From positions 4,526,001 through 4,590,000 of the forward strand of contig NZ_PJMX01000001.1 in NCBI RefSeq assembly GCF_002846415.1: a stretch of DNA of 64,000 nucleotides, read 5' to 3'. The notes below the pieces were generated by a model. The model was given only the letters and a program-made list of their open reading frames with translations. It did no database searches and had not been told where the DNA came from. Source of the stretch: Streptomyces sp. TLI_146 (GTDB lineage: Bacteria; Actinomycetota; Actinomycetes; Streptomycetales; Streptomycetaceae). How positions within the stretch are numbered: the stretch's first letter is position 1; every line of letters starts with the position of its first letter. This document shows, piece after piece, positions 51,258 through 60,766 of this stretch. The translations under genes and the position numbers were made by a program.

Positions 51258-51782
51258 TCAGAGCGCGACGGGCGCCGCCATCCGGACACCGACCCTCGTA
51301 CGGGTCACCACCAACTGCCCTTCCTGCGGGTACGCGTGCCAGGTCCGCCAGCGCACCTGGCCCTCGCTGCGCTGCGCGAGCATCGCGGTGAACGCGTGCG
51401 GCGAGCCGGGAAACGTCCCTGCAAGGCCGTTGGGGTGGTCGGCGACCAGCGCGAGGAGCTCCTGGGCGCGCCCCGCGAACGAGCCCCCGGACAGCGTCTC
51501 CACCCGCGCGGCGAACTCGTACTCCCACTCCCCGAGACGTTTCGCCACCCCGAGGGGCAGCGGCGTGCTGCTTCCGGGCATACAGGCCACGGTCTCCGAA
51601 CAGGAGCCCCTTTCCTCTTCGAGGAGGACCTGGTGGGAGGCGCCGAGCAGCCTCAACTGGAGCTTGGCGCCGGACAGTTCGAGGTCGAGGACGGCCAGCG
51701 CGGGCAGCGGCTCCCGGCCCAGAGCCCAGGCGAGGTCACTGGCACGCGTGTCGGTGTAGACGGTCTTGAGAGTCGTGAGCAT
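51258..51782 (-). CDS. DUF2617 family protein
   Basis: 174 residues starting MLTTLKTVYTDTRASDLAWAL, then LAVLDLELSGAKLQLRLLGASHQVLLE, LGEWEYEFAARVETL and RTWHAYPQEGQLVVTRTRVG. This is the DUF2617 family of actinobacteria with no known role; it shows no signal peptide or membrane helix. ATG at 51782 with GGAG ahead was chosen over the upstream ATG at 51803. Confidence 0.85.
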   Translation of the reverse strand: MLTTLKTVYTDTRASDLAWALGREPLPALAVLDLELSGAKLQLRLLGASHQVLLEEERGSCSETVACMPGSSTPLPLGVAKRLGEWEYEFAARVETLSGGSFAGRAQELLALVADHPNGLAGTFPGSPHAFTAMLAQRSEGQVRWRTWHAYPQEGQLVVTRTRVGVRMAAPVAL

Positions 51783-52114
51783 GGGTGGGCTCCGCAAAAA
51801 CACACATGTGGAGGGTGGACGACCGGGGTCACCCCGGAACCGGTGCGAGGGAAGGGGGACCGCTGCTCAGGTCCGCCCGGTGGGGGGTCCGTGGGCTGCG
51901 TTTCTCATCAGCGAGGGAATCATGAAGTGCGCGGCGCTCACAGCGTTTTTACCCAACTTGACGTGGTTTCCATCCCCTCGGATGCAACCCGGTTCAACTG
52001 TTCAACCCGTGGGTGCGCGCGAAGGCGCCCGGCGGGTTTCTGCCCGCCGGGCGCGCGGAAGGGGCGTGCGGACGGAATCGGCTGCCCCGTGTCAGCCGCG
52101 ACCGCCGCAGACCG
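51783..52114. other. Intergenic region between DUF2617 and the Gly/Cys-rich gene
   Basis: 332 bp without a gene. It contains the DUF2617 promoter. The minus strand has GTTGAAC twice, 8 bp apart (51989-52010), similar in style to the iterons before the XRE gene. A strong terminator is at 52025-52054. Confidence 0.5.
52025..52054 (-). terminator. Terminator of the Gly/Cys-rich gene
   Basis: Perfect 12-bp stem GCGCCCGGCGGG / CCCGCCGGGCGC with loop TTTCTG, 61 bp after the small gene stop on the minus strand. Confidence 0.7.
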
Positions 52115-52399
52115 TCAGCTGGAGCCGCCGCAGCCGCCGCCCCCGCCTCCGCAGGACGAACCGCCCCCGCAGGAGGAGTGGCCGCCGCCGCACGAGTGGC
52201 CTCCGTGGTGGCCGTGGCCGCCACCGCCGCCGCCGCTGTCACCCGCCCACCAGGATCCGACGGAGGAGCCGCCGGAGCCGGACGCCCCCGAGCCGCGCCC
52301 GTACCACCCGCGCCGCCACCGGGCGTTGCTCCCCCGGGTCAGCCTGCCGACGACGTACCAGATCAGTACGAGTACGGCCCCCGCGATGACATATCCCAT
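52115..52399 (-). CDS. Small membrane protein with Gly/His/Cys-rich tail
   Basis: 94 residues. One N-terminal membrane helix (GYVIAGAVLVLIWYVVGRL, 2-20), a basic aromatic stretch (NARWRRGWYGRG), then a Gly/Ser linker with SVGSWWAGD and a tail made of Gly, Ser, His and Cys, with four single Cys (near residues 70, 76, 81 and 90) spaced by Gly/Ser. ATG at 52399 lies directly after GGGGGAG. The tail could hold metal or take modifications. It is common in Streptomyces as far as I recall but has no known role. Confidence 0.8.
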   Translation of the reverse strand: MGYVIAGAVLVLIWYVVGRLTRGSNARWRRGWYGRGSGASGSGGSSVGSWWAGDSGGGGGGHGHHGGHSCGGGHSSCGGGSSCGGGGGGCGGSS

Positions 52400-52526
52400 C
52401 TCCCCCACCGTCCTTCGGTCCGCTGTCCTCAGGGACAGCCGTCCTGCGTGACAGGGGGATGCCCTCCGCCCACGCGCGCGAAAGCAGACTTGAGCAACTC
52501 CAGAGGTTCCGCGCAGGATGGCGGCC

Positions 52527-53732
52527 ATGACCTCCAGCGCGCGCCCTCTTCTGAACCGCCGCCTCGCCGAGTTCGGCACCACGATCTTCGCCGAGATGTC
52601 CGCCCTCGCGGCGAGGACCGGAGCCATCAACCTCGGCCAGGGCTTCCCCGACACGGACGGCCCCGAGGAGGTGCGCGAGGCCGCGGTACGGGCGCTGCGC
52701 GACGGGCGCGGCAACCAGTACCCGCCGGGCCCGGGCGTGCCCGAGCTGCGCACCGCCATCGCGGACCACCAGCAACGGCGCTACGGGCTCGCCCTCGACC
52801 CGGACCGCGAGGTGCTGGTGACGGCCGGCGCCACCGAGGCGATCGCGGCCGCGCTGCTGGCCCTGGTGGAGCCGGGGGACGAGGTGATCGCGCTGGAGCC
52901 GTACTACGACTCGTACGCCGCCTGCATCGCGATGGCGGGCGGCACCCGCGTCCCGGTGACCCTGCGGCCGAGGACCGAAGAGGGCGAGCGGCGCTTCGTG
53001 CTCGACCTCGACGAGCTGCGCGCCGCCGTCACCCCGCGCACCCGCCTCATCCTGCTCAACACCCCGCACAACCCCACCGGGACCGTGCTCACGCGCGCGG
53101 AGCTGACGGCGGTCGCCGAGCTGGCGTGCGAACGGGACCTGCTGGTGGTGACCGACGAGGTGTACGAGCACCTGGTCTTCGACGGCGAGCACGTGCCGCT
53201 CGCCACGCTGGAGGGCATGCGGGAGCGCACGCTGACGATCGGCTCGGCGGGCAAGACGTTCTCCTTCACCGGCTGGAAGGTCGGCTGGGCCACCGGCGCG
53301 CCCGAGCTGGTCGCGGCCGTCCGCTCGGCCAAGCAGTTCCTCACGTACGTGGCCTCCGGGCCCTTCCAGTACGCGGTCGCCGAGGCGCTGCGGCTGCCGG
53401 ACGCGTACACCGACGGGATGCGCGAGGACCTGCGGGCCAAGCGGGACCTGCTGAGCGAGGGCCTGGCGGCGGCGGGCCTCGCGGTGTACCGCCCGGCGGG
53501 CACGTACTTCGTCACCACCGACATCCGCCCGCTGGGCGCGGAGCTCTCGCACGGCGGCGACGGCTTCGCCTTCTGCCGGGCGCTGCCGGAGCGCTGCGGG
53601 GTGGTGGCGATTCCCAACGCCGTCTTCTACGACCACCGGGACGCGGGCGCGCCTTTCGTCCGATTTGCCTTCTGCAAGAGGGAGAGTGTGCTCGAAGAGG
53701 CCGTCTCCCGGCTGAAGGCGCTCGCGGGCTGA
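52527..53732 (+). CDS. Class I/II PLP-dependent aminotransferase
   Basis: 401 residues. INLGQGFPDTDGPEEV near 30-45, NQYPPGPGVPELRTAI, VTAGATEAIAAALLALVEPGDEVI, LLNTPHNPTGTVL, VVTDEVYEHLVF, and Lys243 in SAGKTFSFTGWKVGW (Schiff base), ending with an Arg-containing FVRFAFCK. Group Ib enzymes with this set act on aspartate, N-succinyl-diaminopimelate or methionine precursors. ATG at 52527 was chosen because AGGATGG stands 8 bp before; ATG at 52518 would add three residues. Exact substrate cannot be read. Confidence 0.92.
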   Translation: MTSSARPLLNRRLAEFGTTIFAEMSALAARTGAINLGQGFPDTDGPEEVREAAVRALRDGRGNQYPPGPGVPELRTAIADHQQRRYGLALDPDREVLVTAGATEAIAAALLALVEPGDEVIALEPYYDSYAACIAMAGGTRVPVTLRPRTEEGERRFVLDLDELRAAVTPRTRLILLNTPHNPTGTVLTRAELTAVAELACERDLLVVTDEVYEHLVFDGEHVPLATLEGMRERTLTIGSAGKTFSFTGWKVGWATGAPELVAAVRSAKQFLTYVASGPFQYAVAEALRLPDAYTDGMREDLRAKRDLLSEGLAAAGLAVYRPAGTYFVTTDIRPLGAELSHGGDGFAFCRALPERCGVVAIPNAVFYDHRDAGAPFVRFAFCKRESVLEEAVSRLKALAG

Positions 53733-53784
53733 GAGCCAGGGGCAGGCCCGCGGGACCGACTACGCGCGCGCCCGGAGGTGCACC

Positions 53785-54966
53785 CTGTCCGCCGAGATCA
53801 CCGCCCTCGTACGCCGGTCCGGCGCCGCCCTGGCCACGCCGCGACGGCTGACCGCGCTGCGCCGGGCGGCCCCGGCGCTCGGCCTGTTCGCCGCCGCCCG
53901 GCTCACCGGGATGCTGTGCCTGGCGGGCTGGGCCTGGCATCTGGGGCGCTCGCCGCGCGCGCTGCTCGCGTTGACGTGGGACGCCGACTGGTACATCAAG
54001 ATCGCGGCGAACGGCTACGGGCGGACGCTGTACTGGCCGGGCGGGGTGGTCCAGAGCGACCTGGCGTTCTTCCCGCTCTACCCGAGCCTGCTGCGGGCGG
54101 TGACCACCGCGCTGCCGGTGGCGGGCGGCACGGCCGGGCTGCTGGTCTCCTGGACGGCGGCGGCCGTGGCGGCCTGGGGCGTCTACGCGGTCGGCGAGCG
54201 CCTGGCGGGCCGCCGCACGGCGACCGCCCTGGTGCTCCTGTGGGGCCTGCTGCCGCACTCCATCGTGCTGTCGATGGCGTACACCGAGCCCGTGATGACG
54301 GCGCTGGCCGCCTGGGCGCTCTGGGCGGTCCTGGAGCGGCGCTGGCTGTGGGCGGGCGCCCTGGCGGCCCTGGCGGGCCTCTCGCGGCCGAACGCGGTCG
54401 CGGTGGCAGCGGCGGTCACCGCGGCCGCCGCAGTGGCCCTGTGGCGCGGCGGGCGGGCCGCACGGGGGGACTGGCGGGTGTGGGCGGCGGGGTTCGCGGC
54501 GCCGCTCGGCTGGTGCGGATACGTCCTGTCGGTCGGCGCCCGAAAAGGTGATCCGCTGCGCGGCTACTTCGCGGTCCAGGCCGCCTGGACGTCCAGGTTC
54601 GACTTCGGCCGCGGCACGCTGCGCTTCGTACGGAAGCTGGCGACCGGGCCGTACCACCTCGGCTACACCATGGCGTTCATGATCACGGCGGCGGCGCTGC
54701 TCCTGTTCGCCCTGTTCCTGCTGGAGCGGCCGCCGCTGCCCGTGCTGGTCTACACGGCGGTGCTGGTCCTGATCACGGTCGGCGGGTCGGGCTTCTTCGA
54801 GTCGAAGCCGAGGTTCCTGCTCCCGGCCTTCCCGCTGCTGCTGCCGCCGGCGGCCGCGCTGACGAAAGCCCGGCCGAGGGCGGCGGTCATGGTGACCGCG
54901 GCCCTGGCCGGGCTGTCGTTCGCGTACGGGGCGTATCTGCTGACGCTGGCCCCGATGGCGCTGTGA
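53785..54966 (+). CDS. PIG-V-like polytopic mannosyltransferase-type membrane protein, probable CTG start
   Basis: 393 residues, about 9 helices. First outside loop LTWDADWYIKIAANGYGRTLYWPGG with the DxD-like WDADWY motif and the HSIVLSMAYTEPVMTALA stretch are typical of the PIG-V/GPI-mannosyltransferase-2-like family, lipid-linked sugar users. The first ATG (53911) falls inside the first helix and has no binding site. The frame stays open upstream with normal codon use, and GGAGGTG lies six bases before a CTG at 53785, so CTG is the likely start. A GTG at 53778 is out of frame. Lies 52 bp after the aminotransferase gene on the same strand. Acceptor unknown. Confidence 0.85.
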   Translation: MSAEITALVRRSGAALATPRRLTALRRAAPALGLFAAARLTGMLCLAGWAWHLGRSPRALLALTWDADWYIKIAANGYGRTLYWPGGVVQSDLAFFPLYPSLLRAVTTALPVAGGTAGLLVSWTAAAVAAWGVYAVGERLAGRRTATALVLLWGLLPHSIVLSMAYTEPVMTALAAWALWAVLERRWLWAGALAALAGLSRPNAVAVAAAVTAAAAVALWRGGRAARGDWRVWAAGFAAPLGWCGYVLSVGARKGDPLRGYFAVQAAWTSRFDFGRGTLRFVRKLATGPYHLGYTMAFMITAAALLLFALFLLERPPLPVLVYTAVLVLITVGGSGFFESKPRFLLPAFPLLLPPAAALTKARPRAAVMVTAALAGLSFAYGAYLLTLAPMAL

Positions 54967-54976
54967 GCTCCGCGGC

Positions 54977-55516
54977 TCAGGCGTCGCCGCCGGGGGCGTC
55001 GCCCTCGTCGTCGCCCTCGGCGTCCTTCTCCAGGCCGAGCTGCTCCACGAGCCACTTGTCGAACTCGATCGAGGCGCGGACCCAGCTGACGGTCGACGAC
55101 ACGAAGTGCTCCAGGGCGACGCCGGTGCCGATCAGCATCTGCGCCTCACCGATGAGGCGGACGGCGCCGTCGTCGTGGGTGTGCGTGTAGACCTTCGGCC
55201 ACAGGGTGCGGCGGTTCCAGTCGTCGATCGTCTCCAGCAGCGCGAGCTTGTCGTCGATGCTGTGCGGGCGGTCGTAGAAGGTCCGCACCGAGAAGACCTG
55301 CTGGTCCTCCTCGCCGCGGAACATGAAGTACGTGCGGAACTCCTCCCACGGCGCGGCGAGGTCGCCCTCGTCGTCCACGACGTACTTGAGCTCCATCTGC
55401 TCCAGGAGCTGCTTGACCAGGTCCTGGTCGGGTACGACGGGCCCGGCCGGTCCACCGGTGGGCTGCGGGCCGGGCTGAGCCCCGAAATTCGGAATCGAGG
55501 ACGGGTCGATGCTCAT
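54977..55516 (-). CDS. YbjN domain protein
   Basis: 179 residues: a Pro-rich N-terminus, then QDLVKQLLEQMELKYVVDDEGDLAAPWEEFRTYFMFRG in parts, VFSVRTFYDRPHSIDDKLALLETIDDWNRRTLWPKVY, GAVRLIGEAQMLIGTGVALEHFVSSTVSWVRASIEF, and an acidic tail. These match the YbjN fold, which resembles type III secretion chaperones; in other bacteria YbjN affects stress response. Start at 55516 with GGAAGA ahead. It converges on the PIG-V gene with 10 bp between stops. Confidence 0.9.
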   Translation of the reverse strand: MSIDPSSIPNFGAQPGPQPTGGPAGPVVPDQDLVKQLLEQMELKYVVDDEGDLAAPWEEFRTYFMFRGEEDQQVFSVRTFYDRPHSIDDKLALLETIDDWNRRTLWPKVYTHTHDDGAVRLIGEAQMLIGTGVALEHFVSSTVSWVRASIEFDKWLVEQLGLEKDAEGDDEGDAPGGDA

Positions 55517-55561
55517 CGTGAATCTTCCTTCGTACGGTTCCGGTCATCCTCCCCCATGCCG

Positions 55562-55584
55562 GGCGGGGGCTGGCAACCCCCGCC
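55562..55584 (-). terminator. Probable terminator of clpB
   Basis: Stem GGCGGGGG / CCCCCGCC with loop CTGGCAA, 46 bp after the clpB stop on the minus strand. Confidence 0.5.
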
Positions 55585-55630
55585 ACGGGTATCCGCTGAC
55601 GGCTGACCGAATCAGTGCGGGCGGGCCGGT

Positions 55631-58243
<2,613 letters not shown>

Positions 58244-58304
58244 GTGCGGTCTCTCCTCCTCGGCGTAGGGGTCAGAACTCCATGACTCGTCCAGCGTACA
58301 TAAA

Positions 58305-58325
58305 GTTGAGCCTATTCCGCTCAAG
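58305..58325 (-). promoter_or_regulatory. HAIR element (HspR operator) of clpB
   Basis: On the minus strand CTTGAGC-N7-GCTCAAC. The HAIR consensus is CTTGAGT-N7-ACTCAAG, so 11 of 14 defined bases agree when each half is scored. It overlaps a likely -35 region (TTGAGC). HspR, encoded at 61784-62230, is the known ligand in Streptomyces. Confidence 0.85.
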
Positions 58326-58376
58326 TCGGCTGGACGGGTTTCGGCGCGGGTCCGGGTCCGGCGTAGGTTTCGGCGC

Positions 58377-58829
58377 ATGACCACGACCACGGAGCCGGCC
58401 GCCGTCCCGGCCACCCGCACCCGTACCCCGCTGGACCCCCGCCGGCCCGACCCGGCCTACCTCGGCTTCTGGCGCGAGCGGCACCTGTGCACGCTGACGA
58501 CCCCGCGCCCGGACGGCAGTCCGCACCTGGTGCCGGTGGGGGTCACGTACGACCCGGAGGCGGGGGTGGCCCGGGTGATCGCCAACAGGTCGAGCAAGAA
58601 GGTCCTGAACGTGCTGGCCGCGGGGCCCGAGGGGGCGCGCGCCGCGGTCTGCCAGGTGGACGGGCGCCGCTGGGCGACGCTGGAGGGGCGGGCCTTCGTG
58701 CGTACGGAGCCGGGGCCGATCGCCGAGGCGGTGGCGCGGTACGCCGAGCGGTACGGGCGGGTGCCGCGCGAGAACCCGGACCGGGTGCTGATCGAGATCG
58801 TCCTGGAGCGGGCGATGGGCAAGGGCTGA
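58377..58829 (+). CDS. PPOX-class F420/flavin-dependent oxidoreductase
   Basis: 150 residues: YLGFWRERHLCTLTTPRPDGSPHLVPVGVTYD, ARVIANRSSKKVLNVLA, AAVCQVDGRRWATLEGRAFV, and the C-terminal ENPDRVLIEIVLERAMG. These mark the split-barrel PPOX family that uses F420 in many actinobacteria. The substrate is not known. ATG at 58377, 51 bp beyond the clpB operator on the other side, so the two genes share a divergent region of 133 bp. A strong hairpin follows. Confidence 0.88.
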   Translation: MTTTTEPAAVPATRTRTPLDPRRPDPAYLGFWRERHLCTLTTPRPDGSPHLVPVGVTYDPEAGVARVIANRSSKKVLNVLAAGPEGARAAVCQVDGRRWATLEGRAFVRTEPGPIAEAVARYAERYGRVPRENPDRVLIEIVLERAMGKG

Positions 58830-58855
58830 GCGGGCCCTCGAACGTACGGGCGCAG

Positions 58856-58899
58856 CACAGCGGCGCCACCGTGTTCAGGTCCACGATGGCGCCGCTGTG
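58856..58899. terminator. Bidirectional terminator hairpin
   Basis: Perfect 13-bp stem CACAGCGGCGCCA / TGGCGCCGCTGTG, continued by CGTG/CACG inside an 8-nt loop after one mismatch. It lies between the convergent PPOX and Rieske-like genes. Confidence 0.8.
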
Positions 58900-58942
58900 T
58901 GGGGGAAGCGCCTGAGCGATTTAGAACGACGGGGGAATCGCT

Positions 58943-59260
58943 TCAGGCACTGCGGGGGGTGGCGGTAGATGACTCGGGGTCGAACAGCTGGTGGTCACGC
59001 TGGTCCAGATTGACGAACACCATGCCGTACCTCACGGCACAGCGGATCGGCTGCGGCGCCCCTCGTGGCCGGCGGAGGCACCGGTAGGCGCGGACGTCTT
59101 CGTCGTCCTCACGGGCGACCAGGATCGGCTCGCCGAACAGGGTGACCATCAACGAATCGCCACGATGGGGAATCGCCGTGACGAGGTCGATGAAGTGCCA
59201 CCCCGAGCGGTAGGCCGTGGCCATCTCGCGCCGGAAGACCCGGTCGTCCGGCGGGATCAT
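58943..59260 (-). CDS. Rieske-like small protein lacking cluster ligands, second gene of the repeat-peptide locus
   Basis: 105 residues. SGWHFIDLVTAIPHRGDSLMV, TLFGEPILVAREDDEDVRAYRC, and YGMVFVNLDQ look like the start and the end of a Rieske oxygenase N-domain (W-x-F-x-x-x-x-x-x-P-x-x-G-D, GEPIxxxR, GMVFVNLD). Where the 2Fe-2S ligands C-x-H should be, it reads CLRRPRG, and the second C-x-x-H pair with its loop is missing. So the fold is probably kept without the cluster. Its ATG overlaps the stop of the repeat-peptide gene in ATGA, which ties them in translation. Possibly a binding partner or maturation factor of the peptide; this is inference. Confidence 0.7.
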   Translation of the reverse strand: MIPPDDRVFRREMATAYRSGWHFIDLVTAIPHRGDSLMVTLFGEPILVAREDDEDVRAYRCLRRPRGAPQPIRCAVRYGMVFVNLDQRDHQLFDPESSTATPRSA

Positions 59261-59475
59261 GCGCCGACACCCGCGGGCGCGACCTCCCAGGTGGGCTCCA
59301 CCGGAGCCGCCAGGACCCGCGTCACCGGCTTGTGCTCCCAGGTGGGCTCTCCCGGAGCCGCTACGGTTCCGTGGGACGGCTTGCTCTCCCACGTGGGTTC
59401 CCCACTCGCGGCGAGAGCGCAAAGAGCAGCCGTGACAACGGCTATAGCGCTAAGTGCTCGAACCATCCTGCTCAT
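59257..59475 (-). CDS. Secreted repeat peptide with three EPTWE units (candidate precursor peptide)
   Basis: 72 residues from ATG at 59475, behind GGTGGAG. A Sec-type signal (SRMVRALSAIAVVTAALCALAAS, 2-24) precedes three tandem units of exactly 17 residues: GEPTWESKPSHGTVAAP, GEPTWEHKPVTRVLAAP and VEPTWEVAPAGVGA, with Trp at 29, 46 and 63. After cleavage near residue 24 a peptide of about 48 residues remains. The ATG at 59502 would add nine residues but its binding site is too close. Overlaps the Rieske-like gene by 4 bp; divergent from a LuxR-type regulator. I know no named family. Likely a signal or modified peptide. Confidence 0.75.
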   Translation of the reverse strand: MSRMVRALSAIAVVTAALCALAASGEPTWESKPSHGTVAAPGEPTWEHKPVTRVLAAPVEPTWEVAPAGVGA

Positions 59476-59564
59476 GGCCGATCTCCACCTCTTTATGATC
59501 ATTCCCTCCCCCCGCGCATAAGACGATGGCTCACTCTGAGCGCTTCCACCAGCGAGGCCAGGCA

Positions 59565-59591
59565 TCATGTTCCTGTAATTCAGGAGTATGA
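59565..59591. promoter_or_regulatory. Candidate operator in the divergent region of the repeat-peptide locus
   Basis: Imperfect palindrome TCATGTTCCTG-TAATT-CAGGAGTATGA (9 of 11 positions pair) between the peptide gene and the LuxR-type gene, 17 bp before the chosen TTG. The region is richer in A+T than its surroundings. Confidence 0.5.
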
Positions 59592-59607
59592 GGGGGGTGT
59601 AATCCGG

Positions 59608-60585
59608 TTGTATCAGGGGCACTTCGGACATAGTCATGGCCCTACAGACCTGTGCGAGATGGGCAAGACCCTCTACGCCACCGCGTTGCGTACCGGCGGA
59701 ATAACTCGCACGGAAGCCCAGGCCGCTCCCTGTCTCATCGATCTCGCGCTGCTGCGGCCCGATGCGGACGACGCGGAGCAGCTGCGGCCCGTCCCTCCCT
59801 CCGTCGTCCTGAACCAGCTCGTGCAGCCGCTGGAACGCGAGATCCAGGAGCGCAGGAAGCTGTCGATGTCGCTGGCCAGTACGTTCGAGCCATTCATGGC
59901 CATCACCAGCGAAGACGCGGCAAGCACCCATGCGATCACGGTCCTTGAGGGGCTCGAACTCATCAACGCGACGCTGGACCGCGTCATCGACGAGTGCACC
60001 AAGGAGCTGCTGACCATCCAGCCCGGCAGCGGACGCAGACCCGAGACCCTGGAGTCGGGCCTGCGCCGGGTCCAGCCGCTGCTCGACCGGGGCGTCGACA
60101 TGCGCACCCTCTACCAGCACACGGCCCGCCACCACTCCGCGACCATCGGATACGTGGAGCGCATCGCGCCGTACGGGCTCGAGGTGCGCACGCTGGAAGA
60201 GATCATCGACCGGCTGATCATCGTGGACCGCCGGGTCGCCTTCATCCCCGCGCGCAGCGACCGCCGGGTCGCGCTCGAACTGCGGCACGAGGGCCTGGTG
60301 CAGTATCTGGTCGGCGTCTTCGACCAGTTCTGGCTGCACGCGGTGCCGTGGGAGGAGGAAGTCCCGTACGCCCAGAAGGCGGAGGGCATCACGGGCGTCC
60401 AGCGCTCCATCGCCAAGCTGCTTGTGGAGGGGCACGTGGACGACTCGATCGCCCGGCGGCTCGGGATGAACGTACGCACCTGCCGCGCGCACATCGCCAA
60501 ACTGAACGCCGCTCTCGGCAGCGGCAGCCGGGCCCAGCTCGGCTACCTCATCGCCCAGTCCGGAATCCTGGAGCAGGACAACTGA
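59608..60585 (+). CDS. LuxR-type helix-turn-helix regulator with helical N-terminal domain
   Basis: 325 residues from TTG at 59608. N-terminal part starts YQGHFGHSHGPTDLCEMGKTLYATAL, then APCLIDLALLRPDADDAEQLRPV and a PLD-like or sensor region (RTLYQHTARHHSATIGYVERI, VRTLEEIIDRLIIVDRRVAFIPA). The C-terminal GerE domain (about 255-318) reads TGVQRSIAKLLVEGHVDDSIARRLGMNVRTCRAHIAKLNAAL in parts. ATG at 59659 gives 308 residues but would drop the conserved DLCE stretch. GGGGGG precedes the TTG by 9 bp. It is divergent from the repeat-peptide gene and is its obvious regulator candidate. Confidence 0.85.
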   Translation: MYQGHFGHSHGPTDLCEMGKTLYATALRTGGITRTEAQAAPCLIDLALLRPDADDAEQLRPVPPSVVLNQLVQPLEREIQERRKLSMSLASTFEPFMAITSEDAASTHAITVLEGLELINATLDRVIDECTKELLTIQPGSGRRPETLESGLRRVQPLLDRGVDMRTLYQHTARHHSATIGYVERIAPYGLEVRTLEEIIDRLIIVDRRVAFIPARSDRRVALELRHEGLVQYLVGVFDQFWLHAVPWEEEVPYAQKAEGITGVQRSIAKLLVEGHVDDSIARRLGMNVRTCRAHIAKLNAALGSGSRAQLGYLIAQSGILEQDN

Positions 60586-60594
60586 ACACGCTTC

Positions 60595-60765
60595 CCAGGG
60601 GTTCGTCCGCGGACCGGTGGTGGGTTGCTCGCGCAAGTTCCCCGCGCCCCTGAAGATGCGCCCCTTCGGGGCGCCCAGGGGATTGCCGCGGAGCGGCATT
60701 TCCAGGGGTGCGGGGAACTGCGCGACCAGCCACCCACCCAGCCGCGGACAAAGACCGGGCCCACG
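60595..60765. repeat. Palindromic repeat family, locus i (inverted type-B loop)
   Basis: Left core at 60631-60651 with one inserted A, right core at 60704-60723 with one mismatch. The loop is the type-B module of loci e and h, but in reverse orientation. It lies between convergent genes. Confidence 0.88.
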
Positions 60766-60766
60766 C

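Noticed and set aside
52115..52399. Thiazole/oxazole-modified microcin precursor
   Set aside because: The Gly/Ser/Cys tail is suggestive, but it follows a membrane helix and no cyclodehydratase or dehydrogenase gene lies nearby.
53778..54551. Separate 257-residue gene from GTG 53778
   Set aside because: It is out of frame with the membrane protein and has poor codon third positions. The GTG belongs to the ribosome binding site of the CTG start.
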